Below are positions 8,057 through 15,612 of a DNA stretch of 29,960 bases, piece by piece; the first letter of the stretch is position 1, and every line of letters starts with the position of its first letter. Both the position numbers and the translations under genes were made by a program. The stretch covers positions 1 through 29,960 of the forward strand of contig CAIXXI010000528.1 in NCBI GenBank assembly GCA_903923345.1, given 5' to 3'. The notes under the pieces were generated by a model, which was given only the letters and a program-made list of their open reading frames with translations, was not told the DNA's origin and searched no databases. The stretch is from an uncultured Burkholderiales bacterium (lineage in GTDB: Bacteria; Pseudomonadota; Gammaproteobacteria; Burkholderiales; Burkholderiaceae_E).

Positions 8057-8070
8057 TGTCTCCGTTCAGG
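8041..8070 (+). terminator. Hairpin spanning the ackA stop codon
   Basis: CCTGAAC (8041-8047) pairs with GTTCAGG (8064-8070) and GAGAC (8049-8053) pairs with GTCTC (8058-8062), with one A·C mismatch between them and a TGAT loop (8054-8057). The loop holds the ackA TGA stop. No T-run follows on either strand, so it is not a standard Rho-independent terminator. It could still end or stabilise transcripts between the convergent ackA and the lipoprotein gene. Confidence 0.45.
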
Positions 8071-8083
8071 CGGGGGATTCGCC

Positions 8084-8473
8084 TCAGGGCCTTGCGAGTC
8101 GCCACACGCCGTTGAATCCGTCGCCGGTGCGATCGCCCGGCTTGGCGTCCTTGGCCCAGTAATAGACCGGGGCGCCCTTGTAGGCCCATTGACGCGCGCC
8201 GCCATCTCGAGTGAGCACTGACCAGTTGCCGCTGGCCTTGGAATCCATTGTGGCCAGCAGGGGGGGCCAATTGGTCGCGCAGGGACCATTGCAGGCGCTC
8301 TTGCCGCTTCCGGCGACATCCTTGTCGAAGGTGTAGAGCGTCATACCGCCCGGACCGACCAGCACCCCATCAGCGGCTGTCGCCGGCGGCCGTTCGGAGC
8401 TCATCCAGTCGTTCACGGTGCTGCAGGCGCTCAAGCTTGCTGCGAGCGCGATGGAAAGCAGAATCCGTTTCAT
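8084..8473 (-). CDS. COG4315/PF03640-type secreted repeat lipoprotein
   Basis: A 129-residue lipoprotein of unknown function. It has a Lys-Arg N-region, a hydrophobic stretch and lipobox LSAC at C17, so it is probably lipid-anchored in the periplasm or outer membrane. The mature part has the pattern of the secreted repeat of unknown function: GPGGMTLYTFDKDVAGSG, CNGPCATNWPPLLA, and the related second unit WAYKGAPVYYWAKDAKPGD ending GDGFNGVWRLARP. The C-x3-C pair in CNGPC is typical of the family. ATG 8471-8473 is preceded by AAAGGA; an in-frame upstream Met at 8500 would spoil the signal peptide. It faces ackA tail to tail. Confidence 0.85.
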   Translation of the reverse strand: MKRILLSIALAASLSACSTVNDWMSSERPPATAADGVLVGPGGMTLYTFDKDVAGSGKSACNGPCATNWPPLLATMDSKASGNWSVLTRDGGARQWAYKGAPVYYWAKDAKPGDRTGDGFNGVWRLARP

Positions 8474-8531
8474 GTGGCGTCCTTTCAGTTTAGAAGCCAT
8501 GAGGATAACAAGCTCGGCACGGGATCGAGTG

Positions 8532-8546
8532 GCTCATCGTATGAGC
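8532..8546. repeat. Short palindrome upstream of the lipoprotein gene
   Basis: GCTCAT (8532-8537) and ATGAGC (8541-8546) form a perfect 6-bp inverted repeat around CGT. It lies between the start of the minus-strand lipoprotein (8473) and a small plus-strand ORF (8593), and could be an operator. Confidence 0.45.
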
Positions 8547-8557
8547 GATTGACCTGA

Positions 8558-8588
8558 GAAGCTTTCAGGATGTCCTTCTGAAAGCTTC
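8558..8588. repeat. 11-bp inverted repeat in the divergent intergenic region
   Basis: GAAGCTTTCAG (8558-8568) is the exact reverse complement of CTGAAAGCTTC (8578-8588), with the 9-base spacer GATGTCCTT. It ends 4 bases before a possible ATG at 8593. It could be a regulator site or an RNA hairpin close to the start codon; there is no T-run. Confidence 0.6.
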
Positions 8589-8592
8589 AATC

Positions 8593-8790
8593 ATGTCCCG
8601 TCATCCTGTTTCGGCCCGCAAGGCCACCTTCATCGATCGTCTCACTGATGCCCTGCTGGAACGCTTCGATCCGCCATCGCGGTGGACACAGCCGCAGGCC
8701 ATGCTGCTGGGGCGAGAAGCGCTCGTGATTCATTCGCTGGATACGCCGACGTACCTGAGGCGGGGCATTCACATCCCAGGTCTGGGCTGA
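8593..8790 (+). CDS. Possible small hypothetical protein (65 aa)
   Basis: Not recognised. A 65-residue soluble ORF (begins MSRHPVSARKATFIDRLTDA, ends RRGIHIPGLG) with no signal peptide or membrane segment. In favour: the flanking genes leave exactly this space, and its stop (8788-8790) lies 1 bp from the stop of the convergent lipoprotein gene. Against: no clear Shine-Dalgarno, since the 11-bp inverted repeat sits where one should be, and a GC-rich genome yields many chance ORFs of this size. Real coding is uncertain. Confidence 0.4.
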   Translation: MSRHPVSARKATFIDRLTDALLERFDPPSRWTQPQAMLLGREALVIHSLDTPTYLRRGIHIPGLG

Positions 8791-8791
8791 C

Positions 8792-9439
8792 TCAAGGGCG
8801 AGGTGCGTTGAGTGAAACGGCTTGCGCACCCGCGCGCGTCCAGACCGCGAGTGAATCCAAGAGTGCGGTGGCCGCAACATTGGCCGCCTGCGATGCACCC
8901 TGGGCATCGGCCGTGACAACCGGTGCCGAGTGTTCGAAGCGCTGGCGCTGAATGAAGCGGCGATGACGCCAGTCAACCAGTTCAGCGACCACGGCCAGTC
9001 GCATCTGCCCGGGCTGGACCGAATCATCATGGGTGAGTTCATCAATGCGCAGGGTCAGCAGCAGATCGCCCCTTACACCGGCGACGGACTGAACCACGGC
9101 TCGGTAGTCATCGGTCGAGCTCAGCCGTGCTTCGGCCAGTTCGGTGATCCGCCTGGAAGGCCGGCCGCTCCAGCTGGCGTGGTGGTAATAGCTGCGGCCG
9201 ACACCGTCGCGGGTGAACACCATTCGCTCGCTGTCAAACAGCGCCGGCGCGGTGCCAGTCGAGACCATCAGCACCGCGTCGATCCGACTGGCGGATGCAG
9301 GCGGCGCCACTTGCCCACGGCGCAGGTCCTCGATGACATAAAAAGACTGGCGCTGCGAGGTGTTTTGAAGCGGGTTCGCGCACCCGGCAATGAAGGCCAC
9401 CGTCAGCAGGGCAGCCATCTTCAGTCGGATGCGATTCAT
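8792..9439 (-). CDS. ABC-type transport auxiliary lipoprotein (PqiC-like)
   Basis: A 215-residue lipoprotein with a lipobox (FIAGC, C20) after a short hydrophobic signal. The mature domain has the layout of the ABC-type transport auxiliary lipoprotein family (PqiC/YmbA and the last gene of many MCE operons): an early strand FYVIEDLRR, a middle LFDSERMVFTRDGVGRSYYH, then YRAVVQSVAGVRGDLLLTLR and a long VVAELVDWRHRRFIQRQRFE strand pair ending in a helical tail. It probably meets the MCE protein at the outer membrane during lipid transfer. It is the last gene of the MCE operon; its start overlaps the end of the MlaD-like gene by 4 bases. Confidence 0.8.
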   Translation of the reverse strand: MNRIRLKMAALLTVAFIAGCANPLQNTSQRQSFYVIEDLRRGQVAPPASASRIDAVLMVSTGTAPALFDSERMVFTRDGVGRSYYHHASWSGRPSRRITELAEARLSSTDDYRAVVQSVAGVRGDLLLTLRIDELTHDDSVQPGQMRLAVVAELVDWRHRRFIQRQRFEHSAPVVTADAQGASQAANVAATALLDSLAVWTRAGAQAVSLNAPRP

Positions 9440-10440
9440 CGAGCTGGCCCCTCACCCGGACCGAGTTGCTGTGCACTGGGGCCAAGCAGTGCCGCCTTGG
9501 GGTCCTGCAGCCGATCCAAGGCCCGGCTGACGAGTTCAATGCTGGAGCGCAGGTCCTGCGCAGTGCTGCGCAGTTCATGGACGCTCACATCGACCGCATC
9601 TTCGGTCTTTCGAACCACCGTCACCAATTCCCGGTCGATGGTCTGCAAGGTCCCTGCCATCGATTTCTCGAGATTGCGTCCTGACTCGGTCACGGCCGAC
9701 ATCGACTGTTTCGCCTCACGCAGCGTGCTGCCGGCCTCGTCGCTCAAGGTGGGCAGTGTGCTCGTGAGTGCCTGCATCGCACTGGTGAAAGCCTGGCTGG
9801 CCTTTTGAAACTCAGCTGAGGTGGTCTTGATGCTGCCGGAGGCTGCATCGATTTCGACCAGGCGCTTGTTCAGGCCCTTGGTCAGTTCGCTCATCGCTGC
9901 AAGGGTCTGAGCCAGGTTGTCCTGGTTGACTCCGCCTAATGCCTGATTGATGCCATGCAGCGCCTGGTCGGTCTGTACCGCGAGGCGTCCGACCGAGTCA
10001 GCGATCTGATCGAGGTTGGAGGTGCCTTCCGGAATCACTGGATAGCGTTCTCCCTGTGGAATCGTTTGCAGTTGCGGCCCGGGCTTGCCCGGTGTGTCCA
10101 GATTGATGCGAGCAATGCCTGTCACCAGATTGCGGGCCACCACGGCGGTGGTGTTTTCGCTGACTGGCATGGTGCGCGTCACCCGCAAGGTCATGGCGAC
10201 CCGGTTGATGTTTTCGCGCTCGATCGTGTAGTCCTCGACCCGCCCGACTTTTACGCCCCGCATGTTCACGTCGGCGCCGATCTGAAGGCCTTCGAGGGAT
10301 TGCCGCTCGAAATAGACGGTGTAGAACTGGAAATCGCTCTTGCTGCCGCTGCTGCTGAGCCATACGAAGACCGCGATGGCGCCGACCAGCAGTGCCAGCA
10401 GCACCGAGCCGATCAGGGTGTACCGGGCTTCAGGTTCCAT
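9436..10440 (-). CDS. MCE/MlaD family lipid-transport protein
   Basis: A 334-residue inner-membrane-anchored MCE protein that carries lipids across the periplasm. It has one N-terminal membrane helix (YTLIGSVLLALLVGAIAVFV, about residues 7-28), then one MCE domain (YTVYFERQSLEGLQIGADVN, MRGVKVGRVEDY, TAVVARNLVTGIARINL). From about residue 150 it is a long helical region (TSNLDQIADSVGRLAVQTDQ onward), expected to form a helical tube as in longer MCE proteins, ending in a Pro/Gly-rich tail. ATG 10438-10440 was chosen because the upstream in-frame extension is Arg-rich junk. The start overlaps the ATPase end by 11 bases. Confidence 0.9.
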   Translation of the reverse strand: MEPEARYTLIGSVLLALLVGAIAVFVWLSSSGSKSDFQFYTVYFERQSLEGLQIGADVNMRGVKVGRVEDYTIERENINRVAMTLRVTRTMPVSENTTAVVARNLVTGIARINLDTPGKPGPQLQTIPQGERYPVIPEGTSNLDQIADSVGRLAVQTDQALHGINQALGGVNQDNLAQTLAAMSELTKGLNKRLVEIDAASGSIKTTSAEFQKASQAFTSAMQALTSTLPTLSDEAGSTLREAKQSMSAVTESGRNLEKSMAGTLQTIDRELVTVVRKTEDAVDVSVHELRSTAQDLRSSIELVSRALDRLQDPKAALLGPSAQQLGPGEGPAR

Positions 10441-11203
10441 TCGAGGGCAACTCCGCGCGCGACGAGAAATAGGATTGTATCCATGGGTCATCGACCGCCG
10501 TGATCTCCTGCACGCTGCCATCGGCAATCACCTGGCCACGGCCGAGCACCACGATCCGGCGGGCAATCCCGAGCAGGGTGTCGAGGTCATGCGTCACGAC
10601 CACAACCGTGATGCCCAGATCGCGATTCAAAAACTCGAGCAGCGCATCAAAGGCCCGCGCTGTGATCGGGTCCAGGCCTGACGTCGGCTCGTCCAGAAAG
10701 AGCACTTCAGGCTCCAGTGCGATGGCGCGAGCGATCGCTGCCCGCTTGCGCATGCCGCCCGAGAGTTGGCTGGGCATCTTCAAGGCGGCGTCCGGCGGCA
10801 GCCCGGCCAGAGACAGTCGCAGCCTCACCAGCTCTTCAACCAGAGGCTCTGGCAGGTCAAGGTGTTCACGGATCGGTGTGGCGACGTTATCGGCCACACT
10901 CAGAGAGGAAAACAGCGCCCCTTCCTGAAACATCATGCCGAAGCGCTTGCGGGTTGCAGCGAGCGCGTCATCGGATGCCTGCCAGACGTCGGTTCCCAGC
11001 AGGTTCACGCTGCCTTCAGTGGGTCGCTGCAGGCCGACGATCTCGCGCAGCAGCACCGATTTTCCGGTTCCGCTGCCGCCGATCAACGCCATGAGGTCGC
11101 CGCGACGCACTTGAAGGTCGAGGCCCTTGTGGACCGTCTGTGAACCAAATCGGGTCACGATGCCGCGCAGATCGATCACCACCTCGCGCTCGTCCGGTTG
11201 CAT
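10430..11203 (-). CDS. ABC transporter ATP-binding protein (MlaF-like)
   Basis: ATPase of the MCE lipid transporter. Walker A GGSGTGKSVLLREI, Q-loop MFQEGALFSSLSVADNV, signature LSGGMRKRAAIARAIALEP, Walker B EVLFLDEPTSGLDP and switch VVVVTHDL are all present. MFQ.GALFSSL and LSGGM.KR are typical of the MlaF subfamily. Two starts are possible: GTG 11213-11215 (or 11210-11212, overlapping the permease stop as GTGA) and ATG 11201-11203 (MQPDEREVV). I chose the ATG because GGGGTGGTG lies at a suitable distance before it. Either way it overlaps or abuts the permease gene, showing translational coupling. Confidence 0.92.
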   Translation of the reverse strand: MQPDEREVVIDLRGIVTRFGSQTVHKGLDLQVRRGDLMALIGGSGTGKSVLLREIVGLQRPTEGSVNLLGTDVWQASDDALAATRKRFGMMFQEGALFSSLSVADNVATPIREHLDLPEPLVEELVRLRLSLAGLPPDAALKMPSQLSGGMRKRAAIARAIALEPEVLFLDEPTSGLDPITARAFDALLEFLNRDLGITVVVVTHDLDTLLGIARRIVVLGRGQVIADGSVQEITAVDDPWIQSYFSSRAELPSNGT

Positions 11204-11208
11204 GTGCT

Positions 11209-12342
11209 TCACCACCCCAATTGTTGACAGACGATGGCGAAGATCGCATCCAGCACGATGACTGCAACGATGCCCTGCACCACGGTCGAGGTGGTGTTGA
11301 CTCCAATCGAGCGGGTGTCTCGTTCGACGTCCATGCCCATCCGGCAGCCGATCACCGCGATGACCAGTGCAAAGAACGGCGCTTTGCCCAGACCGATCAG
11401 GTAGTGACGTTCAGACAGTGCGGTATGCAATCGTTCGATGAACCCATGCGGAGTGATGTCGAGCATGGTCTGGGCGATGGCCATGGCCCCGGCCAGGCCT
11501 GCCAGATCACCAATGAAGACCAGCAGCGGCAAGGTGATCATCAATGCCAGCACCCGAGGGATCACCAGCACCTGTTCGGCCGATAGCCCCAGAGTGCGAA
11601 TGGCGTCGGTCTCTTCGGTCAGCTTCATCGTGCCGAGTTGTGCGGTGAAGGCTGCGCCCGAACGACCTGCAACGATGGTCGCCACGATCAGCGGCGAAAA
11701 TTCCCGCGTCATGCCCAGTGCCACGCCATCGACCACAAAGATGTTCGCGCCGTACTGTTCGGCTTGCAGCCCTAGCAGGTAGGCAAACACCACGCCGATC
11801 AGAAAGGTGACGAGCGCGACCACCGGGATCGCATTGACACCGGTCTGGCCCAACTGGCTCGACAGCTCTTTCACCCGAAGCAGGCCCGGGCGGGCGAAGA
11901 GGCGAGCGAATTCGGTGACCAGTCGGCCCAGAAATCCGACATGCGCGGCGAGCATGTCGCCCAGCTCGGTTGCGCTCTCCCCGAAGCGCGCGATCGCACC
12001 GAAGGCCTTTGGCCGCGCAGGCGCAACCGTCTCTGCCAGTCGCGAGCGGACCAGCTCGATGATGCGGGCATGACGCTCATCGAAGCCGTCGAGTCGCAGC
12101 CCCGAGGGGTCGATGCCCACGGCGCGAAGGCGTGACCAGATCGTCAGCGCCGCGGCGGTGTCGATATCGGTCAGCCCATGCCCATCGATGCAGACCACGC
12201 TGCTCAGGCGAGGACCCAGCGCATCGAGGTCGCGGGCCAGCTGGGCAGCCTGCTCGAGCTTCCAGGGCCCGTCGACGACGAGCACCTCGCCTGCATCGCG
12301 GGTTTCAAGCCGGATGGAACCGAGCGTGCCGGACTGCGTCAT
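11209..12342 (-). CDS. STAS-domain / MlaE-like permease fusion of an MCE lipid transporter
   Basis: A 377-residue inner-membrane permease. Residues about 10-105 look like a STAS domain (VLVVDGPWKLEQAAQLARDL, SSVVCIDGHGLTDIDTAAAL), the role played by separate MlaB in E. coli. Residues about 135-377 are MlaE-like: ARPGLLRVKELSSQLGQ, NAIPVVALVTFLIGVVFAY, GANIFVVDGVALGMTREFSP, ATIVAGRSGAAFTAQLGTM, EETDAIRTLGLSAEQVLVIP (the conserved E.DA...G loop) and several hydrophobic helices. A TTG start at 12358-12360 is possible, but ATG 12340-12342 looks better. First gene of the four-gene transporter operon, 10 bases after glutathione peroxidase, which may belong to the same transcript. Confidence 0.9.
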   Translation of the reverse strand: MTQSGTLGSIRLETRDAGEVLVVDGPWKLEQAAQLARDLDALGPRLSSVVCIDGHGLTDIDTAAALTIWSRLRAVGIDPSGLRLDGFDERHARIIELVRSRLAETVAPARPKAFGAIARFGESATELGDMLAAHVGFLGRLVTEFARLFARPGLLRVKELSSQLGQTGVNAIPVVALVTFLIGVVFAYLLGLQAEQYGANIFVVDGVALGMTREFSPLIVATIVAGRSGAAFTAQLGTMKLTEETDAIRTLGLSAEQVLVIPRVLALMITLPLLVFIGDLAGLAGAMAIAQTMLDITPHGFIERLHTALSERHYLIGLGKAPFFALVIAVIGCRMGMDVERDTRSIGVNTTSTVVQGIVAVIVLDAIFAIVCQQLGW

Positions 12343-12352
12343 TCGAGTTGGT

Positions 12353-12862
12353 TCAGGCAACGACGGCGCGTTCGATATCGGCGATCAGGGATTCCGGTGA
12401 GGTGGTTGGCGCATAGCGTTCGATGACCTGCCCCTCTCGCCCGACCAGGAACTTCGAAAAATTCCACTTGATGGCCTCGATGCCCAGCATCCCTGGCTGC
12501 TCGGACTTAAGCCATTTAAATAGGGGGTGTGCGCTATCGCCGTTGACATCGATCCGGGCGAACATGGGAAAGCTGACGCCGAAGCTGGTTTCGCAAAACT
12601 GGGCGATCTGCTCATTGCTGCCCGGCTCCTGCGAGCCGAACTGATTGCAGGGAAATCCGAGCACCACGAAGCCCTGGTCGGCAAAACGTTCCTGCAGGGC
12701 CTGCAGCCCCTTGTATTGCGGAGTCAGCCCGCATTCGCTGGCGGTGTTGACGATGAGCGCGACTTTGCCTTGATAGGTGGACAGGGGAACGGATTGGCCG
12801 GTGATCGACACGGCCTCGAAATCCCAGGCGCGGTGCGGTGTTCCAGGAACGGTTGCGGTCAT
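12353..12862 (-). CDS. Glutathione peroxidase family protein (Cys type)
   Basis: A 169-residue thiol peroxidase that reduces hydrogen or lipid hydroperoxides; bacterial Cys-type members usually take electrons from thioredoxin. Active-site Cys is C44 in NTASECGLTPQYKGLQ, with the second and third family motifs LGFPCNQFGSQEPG (catalytic Gln, C72) and IKWNFSKFLVGREG (Trp-Asn). Length is typical of the small monomeric form. ATG 12860-12862 is preceded by GGGAGA. It sits upstream of the lipid transporter on the same strand, so co-expression of lipid peroxide repair and lipid transport is possible but unproven. It diverges from the M81 peptidase gene. Confidence 0.92.
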   Translation of the reverse strand: MTATVPGTPHRAWDFEAVSITGQSVPLSTYQGKVALIVNTASECGLTPQYKGLQALQERFADQGFVVLGFPCNQFGSQEPGSNEQIAQFCETSFGVSFPMFARIDVNGDSAHPLFKWLKSEQPGMLGIEAIKWNFSKFLVGREGQVIERYAPTTSPESLIADIERAVVA

Positions 12863-12931
12863 CGTGCATCTCCCGAATTCAAGTGGTCGTGCATGCTAAC
12901 GTAAGCGAGCGACTCTTCGAGGAGGATTACC

Positions 12932-14431
12932 ATGCGTTTGCTCGCCGCGATGTTCAAGCACGAGACCAATACCTTTTCGCCCGTGCCGACGCCCACCGAA
13001 CGATTTTTCGGTTATCGGCCCGATCGTGTCCGCGGGCAGGATGCAATCAACGCCCACCGAGGGACTGGCAGCGGGCTGGCAGGTTTCATCGCGGTCGCCG
13101 ATTCGATCGGGGCGTCATTGACGGTTGCAGTCGCGGGTGATGCCAACCCGAGTGGCCCGGTCGAGAACGAGGCCTACGAGCTCATCAGTGGCGACATCCT
13201 CGATGCCGTCCGTCAGGGAGGCTGGGACGGCATCCTCCTGGATCTGCATGGCGCGATGGTCACCCGCAGTCATGAGGATGGCGAAGGCGAACTGCTGCGA
13301 CGCATTCGCGAGATCGATCCGCGCACACCGATTGGTGTGACCCTCGACATGCACGCGAACATGTATGACGACCTGGTGCGTCATGCGACCGTGATCACCG
13401 GGTATCACACCTACCCTCACGTGGATGTCCGCGAAGCCGGCGAGCGCTGCGCCAACATTCTGGTGCGGGCGATTCGCGGCGAAATCAAGCCGGTGATGAC
13501 CTGGGCGAATCGCCCGATGCTGCCGCATGTGATGCGTCAGGGCACCCACGCAGAGCCCAACCGGTCGTTGCAGGCTGCCTGCAAAGAGCACGAAGTCAGT
13601 GGTCGTGCATTGGCCTGTTCGGTCTTCGTCGGGTTTCCGCATGCAGATATTCGCGAGGCGGGGCTGTCCAGTGTGGTCTGTACCGATGCGAATCTGGCGC
13701 AGGCCGAATCCATTCGGGATGGCCTGCTCGAGCAGGCCTGGAATGCCCGCGAGGCTTTTGTTTATCGCAGCGAGCCGCTGGCCGAGTCCGTGGCACGGGC
13801 CAAAGTCCTGGGCGATGCGCCTGCCAATGGCCGAAGCGGCCCGATCGTGATGCTCGATCACTGCGACAACGTCGCCTCGGGCGGCACGATGGACACCACT
13901 GCGGTGCTGGCCGAAGTGCTCAGGCAAGGCCTGCAGGATGTGGTGTTCTATGCCATTCACGATCCCGAAAGCGTGGCCACGGCCATCGCCGCGGGCGTGG
14001 GTAACGAGGTGACGCTGGCGCTAGGTGGCAAGGCGGCGATGCCGTCGATTGGCGCGCCAGCCGCACCGCTCACCGTCACCGGTCGGGTGCGTCGCATCAG
14101 TGATGGGCAGTACATTCTTCGCGGCCCGATGGGCGCCGGCGGTCGTGCGCGCAACGGCGCCACGGTGGTCATCGAATCCGGCGGCGTGCAGATCGTCGTG
14201 ATGTCCCTGTACCAGGAGCCCTTTGACCTGGAGTGTTTCCACTCGGTGGGCATTGACCCAATGCGCACCCGGTTTGTCGTGATCAAGAGTCGCGTGCACT
14301 GGCGTGCCGGGCTGGGGGACCTCGCCCGGGAGGTCGTGGAGTGCGCAGGTGTCGGCGTCACCACTTCCGACTATTCGCTATTGAAATTCGAGCAGGTTCG
14401 CCGTCCGGTGTTCCCGCTTGATGCCATCTGA
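12932..14431 (+). CDS. M81 family metallopeptidase (MlrC / microcystinase C-like)
   Basis: A 499-residue protein of the M81/DUF1485 family, whose best-known member MlrC cleaves small peptides derived from microcystin; the substrate here is unknown. Landmarks: MRLLAAMFKHETNTFSP at the N-terminus, GILLDLHGAMVTRSHEDGEG, IGVTLDMHANM, TGYHTYPHVDVREAG (metal-ligand candidates), VFVGFPHADIREAG, and the C-terminal MlrC domain with VMLDHCDNVASGGTMD and SGGVQIVVMS. Full length for the family. A very strong Shine-Dalgarno (AGGAGG, 12920-12925) sits 6 bases before the ATG, suggesting high translation. The following alcohol dehydrogenase starts 14 bases downstream, so the two form an operon. No regulator or transporter is adjacent. 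Confidence 0.88.
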   Translation: MRLLAAMFKHETNTFSPVPTPTERFFGYRPDRVRGQDAINAHRGTGSGLAGFIAVADSIGASLTVAVAGDANPSGPVENEAYELISGDILDAVRQGGWDGILLDLHGAMVTRSHEDGEGELLRRIREIDPRTPIGVTLDMHANMYDDLVRHATVITGYHTYPHVDVREAGERCANILVRAIRGEIKPVMTWANRPMLPHVMRQGTHAEPNRSLQAACKEHEVSGRALACSVFVGFPHADIREAGLSSVVCTDANLAQAESIRDGLLEQAWNAREAFVYRSEPLAESVARAKVLGDAPANGRSGPIVMLDHCDNVASGGTMDTTAVLAEVLRQGLQDVVFYAIHDPESVATAIAAGVGNEVTLALGGKAAMPSIGAPAAPLTVTGRVRRISDGQYILRGPMGAGGRARNGATVVIESGGVQIVVMSLYQEPFDLECFHSVGIDPMRTRFVVIKSRVHWRAGLGDLAREVVECAGVGVTTSDYSLLKFEQVRRPVFPLDAI

Positions 14432-14445
14432 TCAGCGAGGCGAAG

Positions 14446-15612
14446 ATGCAGGCAGGCGCACATGAATTTCTCGCCCAGGACCGTGTCATCTGGGGCAAGC
14501 CCGCCGCGCAGGCGGTGGTTGAAGAGGCGCAGCGGCGCGGCGCACAGCGCGTGTTCGTCGTCACCTCGAAGACGCTGAATCGCAGCACTGACGCGATCTC
14601 AGCCATCTCGGCTGCACTGGGTGCGCGCCATGTCGGCACCTTTGATGAATGCGTCGAGCACACCCCCCGTCCCAGCGTGATTGCAGCCGCTGATGCGGCG
14701 CGTGCGGTGTCGCCGGATCTGGTGGTGACCGTGGGCGGTGGCACGGCCATCGATACCGTCAAGGTGATGCTGATTGCACTGGCTCACGATGTGCGCACGG
14801 TGCAGGGCCTGGACGACTGGCGCATGAAGGTCAATCCGGATGGCTCGAGACATGTGCCGCTCGTGGGCGCACTGCCGTGCCGACAGATCGTGGTGAGCAC
14901 CACACTGGGCGCCGCTGAATTCTCCGATCTGGGCGGCTGCACCGACCCAGAGCGTCGAGTCAAGGATGCTTACACCGGCCGGTTCATTGGCGCAGCCAGC
15001 GTGATCCTCGACCCGGCGATCACCGTGCACACCCCCGATTGGTTGTGGTTGTCCACGGCGGTGCGCGGCATCGATCATGCAGTGGAGGGGCTGTGCTCAA
15101 CCGTGCCGTCACCGCTCATCGACGCCACCTCGCTGCAGGCCTTACATCTGTTTGGCAGCGCGCTGCCTGCGCTCAGATCCAACCCGGCAGACATGGCCGC
15201 CCGGCTGAAATGCCTGCAGGCCGCCTGGATGGCGGGTTTCGGGATCATGCGGGTGCCCTATGGCGCCAGTCACGGGATCGGCCACAGCCTGGGTGCCGTC
15301 ACCGGCATCAGTCATGGCTACACCTCCTGCATCATGCTGCCGCATGTGATGCGCTTTAACCGCGAGCGCACCGAGGCGCAGCAGGCGCGCATCGCCCATG
15401 CATTGGGTGCAGTCGATGGTGATGCAGCCGGTGCAGTGGCCGGGCTGATTGAGTCGCTGGGGATGCCCACACGCCTGCGGGATCAGAACGTGGCGCGCGA
15501 AGACTTCGAAGCCATCGCGCGCGGTGCCATGGAAAACATGTGGGTCAAGACCAACCCGCGCCCGATTGAATCGGTGGCGCAGGTGACGGCGTTGCTCGAG
15601 GCGGCTTATTGA
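14446..15612 (+). CDS. Iron-containing alcohol dehydrogenase (maleylacetate reductase-like)
   Basis: A 388-residue group III iron-dependent NAD(P)-linked dehydrogenase. It has the nucleotide-binding segment VVTVGGGTAIDTVKV, LPCRQIVVSTTLGAAEFSD in place of the usual P.TAGTGSE, RGIDHAVEGLCS, and the metal-binding stretch GASHGIGHSLGAVTGISHGY followed by MLPHVMRFN. The Ser-rich, non-GTGSE substrate loop and GISHG motif resemble maleylacetate reductases and related Fe-ADHs more than ethanol dehydrogenases. AGCGAGGCGAAG precedes the ATG at 14446. It overlaps the antisense end of the broken Fic gene by 7 bases. Substrate cannot be inferred; the pairing with an M81 peptidase suggests processing of an amide- or peptide-derived compound. 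Confidence 0.88.
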   Translation: MQAGAHEFLAQDRVIWGKPAAQAVVEEAQRRGAQRVFVVTSKTLNRSTDAISAISAALGARHVGTFDECVEHTPRPSVIAAADAARAVSPDLVVTVGGGTAIDTVKVMLIALAHDVRTVQGLDDWRMKVNPDGSRHVPLVGALPCRQIVVSTTLGAAEFSDLGGCTDPERRVKDAYTGRFIGAASVILDPAITVHTPDWLWLSTAVRGIDHAVEGLCSTVPSPLIDATSLQALHLFGSALPALRSNPADMAARLKCLQAAWMAGFGIMRVPYGASHGIGHSLGAVTGISHGYTSCIMLPHVMRFNRERTEAQQARIAHALGAVDGDAAGAVAGLIESLGMPTRLRDQNVAREDFEAIARGAMENMWVKTNPRPIESVAQVTALLEAAY

